From the NCBI GenBank assembly GCA_029975915.1, contig JARKOC010000436.1, forward strand, positions 1 to 61,110: 61,110 bases of DNA, written 5' to 3'. The translations under genes were made by a program, and so were the position numbers. This document shows, piece by piece, positions 8,576-16,738 of this stretch. Numbering within the stretch: the stretch's first letter is position 1; every line of letters begins with the position of its first letter. Under the pieces are notes generated by a model. The model had not been told where the DNA came from. It saw only the letters and a program-made list of their open reading frames with translations, and did no database searches. This stretch comes from Bryobacteraceae bacterium (lineage in GTDB: Bacteria > Acidobacteriota > Terriglobia > Bryobacterales > Bryobacteraceae).

Positions 8576-8789
8576 GGGGAGTTCCCGCTTCAGAAGCTTG
8601 TACCGTTTTTCCGCGGCCCGAGGACCTGAAACTCGGGGGTGCGCCTGGAATGAGCGAGCCGAGACCCGGCAGGACGACTGTCTCGCCTCGCTTCAGTTTC
8701 CTCAGAATGACATCGACGGCCCGCCTGAGGCGTTCGTCGTCGGGCGGCTTTGGCCGGGAACCGCTTTGTTGAGAGGGACGCATCTTCAT
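8559..8789 (-). CDS. small HU-like domain protein upstream of the TIR fusion
   Basis: The 76-residue protein has a polar N-terminus, then RLRRAVDVILRKLKRGETVVLPGLGSLIPG, which repeats the same helix-EGxxVxLxGLG pattern as the N-terminus of the neighbouring TIR protein, and an arginine-rich tail. This is the N-terminal part of an HU/IHF-like fold; the protein is shorter than true HU (about 90 residues) and lacks a clear DNA-binding arm, so it may be a half-domain that pairs with the fusion partner. A GGTGG lies just before the ATG. It overlaps the TIR gene, indicating co-expression. Its function is unknown. Confidence 0.65.
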   Translation of the reverse strand: MKMRPSQQSGSRPKPPDDERLRRAVDVILRKLKRGETVVLPGLGSLIPGAPPSFRSSGRGKTVQASEAGTPRDDKA

Positions 8790-8895
8790 CGGCCACCATT
8801 AAAGAACGCGCCCGGTGCGAAGCGGGCCAAGCTCGCCGATCAGCAAAAACGGTTGCAGCCGAGGCAATACGCTGATCCCGCTCAACTTAGTCGCA

Positions 8896-8992
8896 ACCAA
8901 ACGAACTGCCGGATTTATTTGCTAGTGCCGTGAACGCTTCTGGCGCCGTCCGCAAAAACGCTTGAGGCGCATAGAGGGGTAGTTCGTTTGGT
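8896..8992. repeat. 12-bp perfect inverted repeat enclosing 73 bp
   Basis: ACCAAACGAACT at 8896-8907 is the exact reverse complement of AGTTCGTTTGGT at 8981-8992. The right arm reaches the stop codon of the membrane glycosyltransferase gene and the element lies upstream of the HU-like gene. It could be a small MITE-type insertion, a transcript hairpin, or a regulator site. A single copy is visible in this window. Confidence 0.55.
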
Positions 8993-10281
8993 CAACGCCG
9001 GTAGAGAGCAATCCCGGAGGTGGAATCCAGCCAAACGACCTCCGCTCCAGGCAGAGGCGGAGAGCTCCGACCATCGCTAACCAGTATGATGAACCTGGAT
9101 CGTGAAGCTTCGTCGAGTCTGCCGATGCCAGGGATGCGGCTGAACTCCGGCATGCGCCGGTAGAACTCGAGGCCGTAAAACAGGATAGGGTCGGCGGCGA
9201 CGGTGAGATCGGACCCTGGTTCAGCGGCAATTCGTTCAAGGACATTCCGGGTGCCGGCGCTGTACCGCCACTCAGAGTAGTAGCCTATGGGCGCGGCGAA
9301 TAAAAAAGAAAAGACCGCCGCGACAGCCGCGTAGCTGATCCAGGCAGGCCGGGCGAGGCTTGCCATGTGCGCGAGGCAGAGAATCCAGAGCACGACCAGG
9401 TGGATGCCGGTCCGTCCCAGCGGGTAAGGCATTCCAGCGAACCGCAGAACCGCGGTAGCCAGGATGGACAGCACCAGCGACCAGGCGAAAAAGCGAAGAT
9501 TCTCCTCTCGCCTGCCGAGCCAGAGAGCGGCGGCGGCAGACACGGGCGCCAGGATGATGAGAAAGGGTGTGAGCGGCTCGAACCGGGGGACCGCCAGGAG
9601 CGATTCCAACGACTTCCACAGCGTATCCGCGCCGTAATAGAAGTTCGAGCCGCTGGCGCGGCTTAAGGGGATGATTGTAATCACAAGCGCGATAGCCGCG
9701 CCGGGAACGGCGAGATCCGGCAGTCTTTTCCATTCGCGCCTGGCGGCCGGCCAGGCAAGGGCAATTGCCGCCGCCGGGACAGAAAAAACGAGGTTGGCTG
9801 CCACACTCAGACCGAGCCAGAAGGATGCGCGCGTGAGCCGCGGCAGTGGACCAGAGAGCTCGCCGATGGCGGCAATCATGAAGGCCATGGCGAGCCCGTA
9901 GCCCCGGGCGATGGAAAACCAGTCCAGCAGGGCCGGATGAAAGGCGAGCCAACCACAGAGGGCAAGTTGCAGCGGAGAATCGCCAAAGAGGAGACGGGCG
10001 AGGCGGTGAATCAGAAACAGGCAAGCAATGCCGCCAAGCAGGGCCGGCAAGCGCAAGGCGAGCACGTTCCAACCGAAGGCGCCTAGGCTGATTTTGCAGA
10101 GGATTGTGTGCAGTATGTGGTGGTTCGCATCGTAACAAGTGAACAGGTCGATCCAGGGCAGGCTGGCAAAGCCGATGGCGGTGAACGCTTCGTCGGTGGT
10201 GATGGCCAGCGACCAGGCGCGGTGCAGATGGAAGACGCCGGCGGCGCAGAGCAGGAATGCGGAATATTTAGTCCAACACAT
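8992..10281 (-). CDS. GT39/ArnT-like membrane glycosyltransferase
   Basis: The 429-residue protein is hydrophobic with about ten membrane segments. Near the N-terminus AITTDEAFTA carries the acidic motif after the first membrane helix, typical of GT-C transferases such as protein O-mannosyltransferase and ArnT, and ANHHILHTIL follows in the next loop. Such enzymes use polyprenyl-phosphate sugars and act on the periplasmic side. The ATG at 10281 is chosen because it overlaps the upstream gene's stop by 14 bases and gives a normal N-terminus; a longer form would extend 69 bases into that gene. The C-terminal part is a soluble domain ending in ALYRR. Acceptor is unknown. Confidence 0.75.
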   Translation of the reverse strand: MCWTKYSAFLLCAAGVFHLHRAWSLAITTDEAFTAIGFASLPWIDLFTCYDANHHILHTILCKISLGAFGWNVLALRLPALLGGIACLFLIHRLARLLFGDSPLQLALCGWLAFHPALLDWFSIARGYGLAMAFMIAAIGELSGPLPRLTRASFWLGLSVAANLVFSVPAAAIALAWPAARREWKRLPDLAVPGAAIALVITIIPLSRASGSNFYYGADTLWKSLESLLAVPRFEPLTPFLIILAPVSAAAALWLGRREENLRFFAWSLVLSILATAVLRFAGMPYPLGRTGIHLVVLWILCLAHMASLARPAWISYAAVAAVFSFLFAAPIGYYSEWRYSAGTRNVLERIAAEPGSDLTVAADPILFYGLEFYRRMPEFSRIPGIGRLDEASRSRFIILVSDGRSSPPLPGAEVVWLDSTSGIALYRR

Positions 10282-12016
10282 AGAGATGCGCTCCAGCGCG
10301 CTCACCGGCCTCGTGAAGGCCCCAATATTGGGCGTTCCGGTAGAGTTCATTTGTGAGTTTGTGCCGGTCTTGGAGGAAGATATGCGTGATACCGGCGCGC
10401 TTCATCTCATCGATGGCGGCGCGGCGCATGCCGGGCGGCCAGAAGGCGGCCACGCCCCGGAAGCCGTGGATACGGATCTCATCAACGGTAACCGGCGCGT
10501 GGAAATCGATCTCGGCGGCGGCGGCGGTGCAAAGGGTGAGAAGTGCGTTATCGAACGCCTCAGGGCACCGAACGCGCCAGTGGGACTGTCTGGCGATTTC
10601 GGCGCCTTTGTGGAAGAGCCTGATTTCGGCCGCTGGCGAGGAGAGAACCACTGGCAGGAAGCGGCCCGTGAGCGCGGAGAAACGCCGGGTCTCGATGCGG
10701 TCAGCACGGGGTGCAGCGCCGCTGGAGGCTTCCAGGAGTGGCGCCCAGTTGTCAAAAGGGACAACGGCGCGCGTGGTCCAGGCTCGGGCGAGCGGTGTCC
10801 CGGCGGCGATGCGGGCTCCAGGGTGTGTGCTTTCGTCAAGGAACCGGGCTTCGATGTAGCCAGGCAGGTGGCTGGCGAGATAGGAATCGCGGTCTGGGAT
10901 CGTGGCTTCTTCCCAGGTCATATCTTCCATGAGAGCGAGTCCCGGGGGGGCGAGCAACCGTGCCGCACCAGTCCAGGAAGTCGCGAGATGGAAGGCAACG
11001 GCCAAGGCGAGGACGGCGCGGTACTTGGCGATCAGAACGGCGGCGGCGACGGCTGCGAGCGGGATAGCGAACCAGGCGCCAGAGAGCGGCAGGAACAGGA
11101 ATCCGGGGAACGCGGGCGACCGGGGAAAGGCGGCGGGGACCAATGGGATGGTTAGCAGAGCGGCGAACGCGAGAGATGGGGAGCGCCCGGTGGCAGCCAG
11201 GGTCGCAAGATATAGCCCGGCGGCCAAGCCAAGGATGCCTATGATTTCCATGCGGGCATCGCAAGCGGCCAGGGCCAGCGCCGGCGAAACAAAGACGAGC
11301 GAGCCGGCTGCAAAATAGGCCCAACCAGCGGAACGGGCATCCAGCCAGAGCAAGGCGGCGCGGCGGGCGGCGGCGGCGCAAAGCAGCGCCAGGGCAAACA
11401 GGCAGCCGAGATGGAAGACGGCGGCGGCGGAGGGTCCTCCCAGCCGGACTGGAACGAGAAAGAGCAGAGCGGTTAGCGAAGGGGGGGGCACAGCATGCGG
11501 CAAATGGAGCATCGCCACCGCCTGAGCGAGAGAGGAGTCAGTTGGCGATGGAGTCGTGTCTGGACCAGCGGCGGCCAGGATGTAAGTCCAGCCAGAGACG
11601 GACATGATCGCGGCGAGGAGGAGGACGGGCAGACAGGAGGACAGGCGGGACCAGGGCGTCATGGGAGGTCCTGGGAGCCCGCCTTCCACCAGCGTCCTCA
11701 AACGCTTGCCGGCAGTGTTGGAGGATCTGTTGGTTGAGCGCGGGGACCGATGACGGCGCTGCCAGTAGGCGAAGGCCAACGCGGCGGCCAAAAGCACGGC
11801 GGAAAGCGCGTAGAAGTGTCCCCGCCTGGTGGTCCCGGCCCGGAACAAAGCGAAATGCAGAGCGGCGCAGAAAGGCGAACCGAGGACCACGGCCAAGGGG
11901 AACGTCTCCTCCGAGCGGGGGCGGATACGCAGGAGATTCAAAATGAGGATCCCGGCCGCCGAGACAGCGATGAGCGGAACAGCACCGCCAAGGATTGCCG
12001 CGAGAAAGGCTTTCAT
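10268..12016 (-). CDS. multi-spanning membrane protein, probable GT-C-type partner of the downstream glycosyltransferase
   Basis: The 582-residue protein has roughly ten hydrophobic segments in the first 380 residues, among them one beginning ILGGAVPLIAVSAAG and a cluster of alanine-rich helices, and then a soluble C-terminal domain of about 200 residues with a PGMRRAAIDEMKRAGITHIFL segment, as found at the end of many GT39-related proteins of bacteria where a residue on sugar or sulfate is discussed as 'HIFLQD'-type. It lacks the clear TxDEA motif of its neighbour, so activity is uncertain. It overlaps the downstream gene by 14 bases and the upstream lipoprotein gene by four, so the three genes are surely co-transcribed. 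Confidence 0.6.
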   Translation of the reverse strand: MKAFLAAILGGAVPLIAVSAAGILILNLLRIRPRSEETFPLAVVLGSPFCAALHFALFRAGTTRRGHFYALSAVLLAAALAFAYWQRRHRSPRSTNRSSNTAGKRLRTLVEGGLPGPPMTPWSRLSSCLPVLLLAAIMSVSGWTYILAAAGPDTTPSPTDSSLAQAVAMLHLPHAVPPPSLTALLFLVPVRLGGPSAAAVFHLGCLFALALLCAAAARRAALLWLDARSAGWAYFAAGSLVFVSPALALAACDARMEIIGILGLAAGLYLATLAATGRSPSLAFAALLTIPLVPAAFPRSPAFPGFLFLPLSGAWFAIPLAAVAAAVLIAKYRAVLALAVAFHLATSWTGAARLLAPPGLALMEDMTWEEATIPDRDSYLASHLPGYIEARFLDESTHPGARIAAGTPLARAWTTRAVVPFDNWAPLLEASSGAAPRADRIETRRFSALTGRFLPVVLSSPAAEIRLFHKGAEIARQSHWRVRCPEAFDNALLTLCTAAAAEIDFHAPVTVDEIRIHGFRGVAAFWPPGMRRAAIDEMKRAGITHIFLQDRHKLTNELYRNAQYWGLHEAGERAGAHLYVLD

Positions 12017-12543
12017 TGCCGGACGAACCCCGCAGCAAGAAGTCTCAAGGAGAGGCGGGCGCCGTCGGAAGGCGCGATCCAGACCTTGTCGGTCACAACG
12101 TCGATCCGGGCATCTTGTCCAGGATGCAAGAGTCCATCAGGCACTTTGGCTTCCATCACTTTTTCGCCGTGCATGGGGAACACCCCGGTTCCCAGCAGCC
12201 GCCCGTTTACCGAGAGTTGAACGGTAAAGGGGCCAAGCTCCTCGATGAACTGCGGGATGACATCGAATTGAAGCTGGGCGGTCCAAGGGCCGGCCGGGAG
12301 ATCTCTAAAGACCAAGCTGAAGCGGTCAGCGGTCCAGCGGCGCCAGCCCGCGCCGCTGCCCTTGGTAACTCCGGACAGGATGTGAGCGTCGGCCCGATCG
12401 TCGCTCATCCAAACGACATATGGCGATTCCGGCGGATCGTCTCCGTTCGGCTCAGGGCGCTGGACGGGCAAAGGTTGCCAGGCCGGCGGGCGGGTGCAGG
12501 CAGGCAGAAAGAGCAGCGAGAGCAAGGCCCTTCGACTTCGCAC
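12013..12543 (-). CDS. lipoprotein of unknown function
   Basis: The 176-residue protein has a short signal peptide with the lipobox LFLPAC (lipidated Cys near residue 16). The mature part looks like a beta-sandwich (LQFDVIPQFIEELGPFTVQLSVNGRLLG), similar in style to carbohydrate-binding or C-terminal domains attached to membrane glycosyltransferases. The stop overlaps the start of the membrane protein gene by four bases, and only three bases separate it from the propeller gene upstream, placing it in the middle of one minus-strand operon. I do not recognise a named family. Confidence 0.65.
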   Translation of the reverse strand: MRSRRALLSLLFLPACTRPPAWQPLPVQRPEPNGDDPPESPYVVWMSDDRADAHILSGVTKGSGAGWRRWTADRFSLVFRDLPAGPWTAQLQFDVIPQFIEELGPFTVQLSVNGRLLGTGVFPMHGEKVMEAKVPDGLLHPGQDARIDVVTDKVWIAPSDGARLSLRLLAAGFVRQ

Positions 12544-12546
12544 GCT

Positions 12547-14784
12547 TCAGTTTATTACGGCCTTGGCCAGGCCCGGATTGCCAGCCGCATCAAGGACGCG
12601 AACCACCACGGTGGTTTCACTTTGGGCAGACATCGGGACGCGTACTTCGTAAGTTTCGGCACGGCTGTCGGTGATGCCGTCGGCGGCTTCGACCAAGCGC
12701 CAGGGCCCGGCGTTGACCGAGTATTCGGCACGTCGGAGGGGTGAAGCGTCGTCCTGGGCCGTCACCGTGAGGACGGCGGTTTGGCCGTCGCGCCGGGTAC
12801 GGGAGAGCGACAGACGAGGCGGGGTCATGTCGATCAGGATGGGCTGGCTGACGAGTTCGGACTCGCGCGACGAGCCTGCCGGATTGCTCGTGTGGTCAGA
12901 GGCGGTGACGCGGAAAAAATACCGGCCGTCGGCGAAGACCTCGGCATCGTGGGCAAGGGTGGCTTCGGACAGGTTTTCCTTCAGGAGTTTCCATTCCCGT
13001 TCGTCTTCGGCGCGGTAGTGGACAGTGTAGGTGAGGGGGTCGCCGTCAGGATCGTCGGCGGTCCATGAGAGATAGATCTGCTGCTTTCCGGCCCGGGCCA
13101 GGGCCTGAGTCGGGCTTCCGGCGGAGGTCGCTGCGGCGGAAGCCTGGCCGGTGTCGGTGACGGTGATGCTGTAGGCGGCGCCGGCGGATTGGGGCTGGGC
13201 GGCGGCCTTGGCCTGGTCTCCGACCCACTGCGGATAGGCCTGGACGGAGCGGACGGTGGGACGGCCGTTGCTGGGCTGATAGGTGAGCGTGACTGAGTCG
13301 AGGACGGGCGGCTGCGAACCGCCGCCGCGCATTTCCAATTGCCATTGAATATAGCGGGCGTTAGGCGAAGAGACCTGCGCGCCTGCGGCGTCAGTGTATG
13401 CGGCCGACCAGTCGCTCCAGGTATTGTCGGGGCGCTCGGAGTTGCCCGAGCGGGTGCGGAAGGCGAGCGCGCCGGATCCTTTATTGGCGCGCCACTCGAT
13501 CCGGCCCCAGCGGGCGGCATTGCCGGCATCGTGGACCGGCGATTCGTAGAGGCCGCGGTCCGACAGACCCTGGCTGAGGCGGAAGAGCTTTCCGAGATTG
13601 CTGGTGGCGGCAAGCAGATCCTGTTTCAGGTTTGCGAGGCGAGTGGTCTCGCCTTCGCGGGTTTCGACGAGGAGCACTGATTTGAGGTCTTTGTTGAGCC
13701 GGTAAATACGGCCATGGAGGTCAGTCGAGAACGTGACATCGCCGCCGGTAATCGAGAGATCGAACACGTTCTCCTCCTTAGAACTCCAGATCGTCTCGAC
13801 GAGGTTGTCGGCACCGATGCGGTAGATGGCGGACTTCTCAACCCCTGCCATATCAACAACTGGAGACGCCGGCGGCGGGGCCTCAGTGAAGGTGGGAGTC
13901 TGGGGTTTTGCCGCGTCTGCTTTGGGTTTGACGTCAAGACCGCCCTGCTGCGCCGCTGCGTCAGCGGTGACCGTGATCGACGTTGTGACGGCGGGGACGC
14001 TGTAATTCACGGCGGCGCCCGCGGCGCTTTGCGCCTGACGCTGCGTGAGCGATCCGCCCAGGGCAGCGGCGTAAACCGAGCCATCGGGCATGGCCACGAG
14101 GCTGCGGATTTCGGGCAGGGGCGAGTCGTATAAAACGAAGGCCCGATCCTTACCGTCGACTCTGTAGATGATGCCGTTGGGTTCGGTACCGGCGACGAGC
14201 CGCCCCCGCGTATCGACGGCGAGGCTGGTGACGTGCGACTGGCCGGTTTCGTACCAGACTTCGCCCTGGCCGTTGGGCGAAACACGGTGGATGCGGCCGT
14301 TGTCGCCAGTGGCGACGTAGAGCGAGCCGTCGGGGGCGAAGGCAAGCGCCCAGATGTACTTTGACTTGGGGTCGTAGAACTCCGACACCTGCGTGCCGGA
14401 GATCTTCCAGACACGGCCGTCGGGCGAAGTCGCGGCAAAGATCTCGCCGCGGGCGTTGACAGAGACAGCGAAGATCTCAGGCTGAGGCGCGGTCCAGATG
14501 GAGGTGGCTTGTCCGTTCGGAGTAACCCGGTAAAGACGGCCGCGGTGGCCGGTGCCGAGGTAGATGGTCCCATCGGATGCGGTAGCGACGCTCCAAACGC
14601 CGGCTTCGCCGCTGGAGAAGACGGGATCGAGGCGCGGCGCGAGAGTGAGGCGGCCGTCGCGGGTCAGCGAAATACCCGTAAAGCGGCCGCGAACGAAATC
14701 CGGGAAGGAGTTGCTCTCCCAACTCGATGCACCGCCGGCGAGCCCAATGGCAGTGGTCAACAGCAGGATAGTTACTATTCGCAT
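12547..14784 (-). CDS. secreted beta-propeller protein with a C-terminal fibronectin-III-like region
   Basis: The 745-residue protein has a signal peptide (IVTILLLTTAIGLAGG), then repeated propeller blades in the first 400 residues (SVATASDGTIYLGTGHRGRLYRV, ALAFAPDGSLYVATGDNGRIHRV, SLAVDTRGRLVAGTEPNGIIYRV). About residues 265-310 are an alanine/proline-rich linker. A discoidin-like or jelly-roll segment follows (about 415-510), then a fibronectin-III-like domain (SWTADDPDGDPLTYTVHY) and a last Ig-like region. The ATG at 14784 starts the signal peptide; an upstream GTG at 14796 is possible. It follows the S55 peptidase gene by about 20 bases. A binding or scaffolding role outside the cytoplasm is likely; no catalytic motif is seen. 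Confidence 0.75.
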   Translation of the reverse strand: MRIVTILLLTTAIGLAGGASSWESNSFPDFVRGRFTGISLTRDGRLTLAPRLDPVFSSGEAGVWSVATASDGTIYLGTGHRGRLYRVTPNGQATSIWTAPQPEIFAVSVNARGEIFAATSPDGRVWKISGTQVSEFYDPKSKYIWALAFAPDGSLYVATGDNGRIHRVSPNGQGEVWYETGQSHVTSLAVDTRGRLVAGTEPNGIIYRVDGKDRAFVLYDSPLPEIRSLVAMPDGSVYAAALGGSLTQRQAQSAAGAAVNYSVPAVTTSITVTADAAAQQGGLDVKPKADAAKPQTPTFTEAPPPASPVVDMAGVEKSAIYRIGADNLVETIWSSKEENVFDLSITGGDVTFSTDLHGRIYRLNKDLKSVLLVETREGETTRLANLKQDLLAATSNLGKLFRLSQGLSDRGLYESPVHDAGNAARWGRIEWRANKGSGALAFRTRSGNSERPDNTWSDWSAAYTDAAGAQVSSPNARYIQWQLEMRGGGSQPPVLDSVTLTYQPSNGRPTVRSVQAYPQWVGDQAKAAAQPQSAGAAYSITVTDTGQASAAATSAGSPTQALARAGKQQIYLSWTADDPDGDPLTYTVHYRAEDEREWKLLKENLSEATLAHDAEVFADGRYFFRVTASDHTSNPAGSSRESELVSQPILIDMTPPRLSLSRTRRDGQTAVLTVTAQDDASPLRRAEYSVNAGPWRLVEAADGITDSRAETYEVRVPMSAQSETTVVVRVLDAAGNPGLAKAVIN

Positions 14785-14804
14785 GGCTAGGATCACCGTT
14801 GTCG

Positions 14805-16544
14805 TTAGCGTTTGACGGTCACCATGGCGGTCTTAGTTCCCGTCATCATGTAGCCGCCCGAGGCGATTTCGATTTCGTCGAGCTTGGCGCTGGCGGTTTG
14901 CGGATAGCTCGCCCCTAGAAGCAAGGCCAGCGATGGAGGCGGCGCGGGCAGGGTTTCGCCCTGGACCTGCCAGGAGGGCTGGCTGCGCCAGATGCGGACA
15001 AAGGCCTTTGTGTTGGGCCGCAGTCCGTTGAGGAAAGAAAGCAATTGCGGCTTGTTGCGGGGCGGCGTAAACAAGAACTGACGGTATTCGGCGAGGTTGG
15101 CGGCAGCGCCGTCGACGACGGTGAAATAAAGCGGTCCTGCCTGTGCCCCGACAGGGATGGTGTAGCGGACGGTCTTGGTCATCTCCTGGCCGTTCTCGCC
15201 GGTGAACAGGGCGGTAAGGCCGATCGTCTCGCCCGGTTCGGCTTCGCGTTTTGACGGCCAGATGCTTTCGATCTGGAGTTGTTTCTTTTCATTGTCGATG
15301 TCGAGATCGATTTCGATGCCGGTTAATTTGAGGTCGTCGAAGCCGCCCTGCATGATGGCCGACACAGGCGCGGCCAAGGCCGCCGAAACCATGTTCGGCG
15401 CACCGAGTTCGGCTGTATAGAGGTTGTCGAAGGCGATGCTCGGTTGGGCCGGGCCGATATGGAGGCGCGAGCGGACCGAGATACTGGCCAGGCCGGCGGT
15501 GCGCTCAGTGGCGTCGATGGCCGAGTAGACGGCCATCTGGAGCAGGAGGGGCGTGAGCAGGCGGTCGTTGACCATCTCCATGTGGTAATTCCAGTTCCGG
15601 GCGACACCGCCGCGGCTGGCGACGCGGATATCGACGGGCATCAGAGCTGCCTTGCGCCCCAGCACGCCGTGGATGGCCGTTGTCCGGTCCTGTGTGATGG
15701 TCCCCATCCACTCTTTTGACGATGAGATCTTGAAAGACGAATTTTGGCTCGCCAACAGCGTCATGACCTCGGCCCGGGCGAAGGGCATTTCGGAGTCGCC
15801 GGTAGCCATGAAGCGATGGCCGAAGGCAAAGATTTGGTTGCCGTCGATGTGAGTCACCGTGCCATCGGCGCCGACGGCGAGGTCTCCGGTGATGAGTTGT
15901 ACGGAGATCATCGAGCCAGGCTTGATCAGGGAGGGATCGCCCATCTTCTTGTCTGGGCGGCCGCCGCCGGAGAGTCCCTGCACGGGTTCCAGACCCGCCG
16001 AACGGAGGATTGGGGCAAAATGGTCGAAAGCGCCGCGGGTGAAGCCGCCGAGCCAAAGAGGAGTGGCAATCTCGGTCAGGCGGGTCGATCCGAGGTCGAA
16101 GGATTGTGGTTTGGGAAGCACCGAGGCGAGATCGAAGGGGTTGCTGGCGTTGACGGCGCGGGGCGCGCGGGGCGTCGTGGCGGTGGCGAGCATCTCCTCG
16201 ATGGGGCGGATGCCGGCGATGGGGTCCTTCGAGAACGGGAAGGAAAGGGCGATGGCGCCGAGGAGTTTGCCGTTCACGTAGACAGGGCTTCCGCTCATTC
16301 CTTGAAGTACGCCCGTGTGGGCCATGGGGCCTCCAGAGAGGCGGGCCAGGATGATGGACTGCTTCGGTCCGGCGTTCTCGAGGACGCCAAGGATTTCGAC
16401 ATCGAACTCCTCGATCCTGCCGCCTTCAAAGACAGTGCGTCCAGTTGCCTTGAGCCCGGGTTTGACCTCGGCCACGGGCAGGATGGCGACCTGGGCTGTC
16501 AGACTCGCGGACAGCAAGATGGTGAGCAGAAAAGCGAATCGCAC
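14805..16544 (-). CDS. SpoIVB-type (S55) peptidase domain protein
   Basis: The 579-residue exported protein has a signal peptide (FAFLLTILLSASLTAQ) and an S55 peptidase domain: GRTVFEGGRIEEFDVEILGV, then GGPMAHTGVLQGMSGSPVYVNGKL, where the second serine of GMSGSP (about residue 86) is the expected nucleophile, and later FAFGHRFM. The rest (about 380-579) is a family-typical C-terminal extension. The GTG at 16544 is chosen: GGAG lies just before it, and a longer frame would run into tRNA-Cys. In Firmicutes SpoIVB signals in sporulation; in Acidobacteria such proteins occur without sporulation and their role is unknown. Confidence 0.8.
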   Translation of the reverse strand: MRFAFLLTILLSASLTAQVAILPVAEVKPGLKATGRTVFEGGRIEEFDVEILGVLENAGPKQSIILARLSGGPMAHTGVLQGMSGSPVYVNGKLLGAIALSFPFSKDPIAGIRPIEEMLATATTPRAPRAVNASNPFDLASVLPKPQSFDLGSTRLTEIATPLWLGGFTRGAFDHFAPILRSAGLEPVQGLSGGGRPDKKMGDPSLIKPGSMISVQLITGDLAVGADGTVTHIDGNQIFAFGHRFMATGDSEMPFARAEVMTLLASQNSSFKISSSKEWMGTITQDRTTAIHGVLGRKAALMPVDIRVASRGGVARNWNYHMEMVNDRLLTPLLLQMAVYSAIDATERTAGLASISVRSRLHIGPAQPSIAFDNLYTAELGAPNMVSAALAAPVSAIMQGGFDDLKLTGIEIDLDIDNEKKQLQIESIWPSKREAEPGETIGLTALFTGENGQEMTKTVRYTIPVGAQAGPLYFTVVDGAAANLAEYRQFLFTPPRNKPQLLSFLNGLRPNTKAFVRIWRSQPSWQVQGETLPAPPPSLALLLGASYPQTASAKLDEIEIASGGYMMTGTKTAMVTVKR

Positions 16545-16625
16545 TGTTCTCCATTGTACGGTCGAGTCCGGCGCGAATTCGCGCTGTCGGTTATAGTAGA
16601 AATGTACCTGCCACTCGAACAGCCG

Positions 16626-16700
<75 letters not shown>

Positions 16701-16738
16701 TCTTTCTAGCTTTCCCTCAACAACACTCAACACAGCAG

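Noticed and set aside
10139..11155. 338-residue open frame on the plus strand within the membrane-protein genes
   Set aside because: It mirrors the coding strand of two membrane proteins; composition is glycine/arginine/glutamate-rich with no domain.
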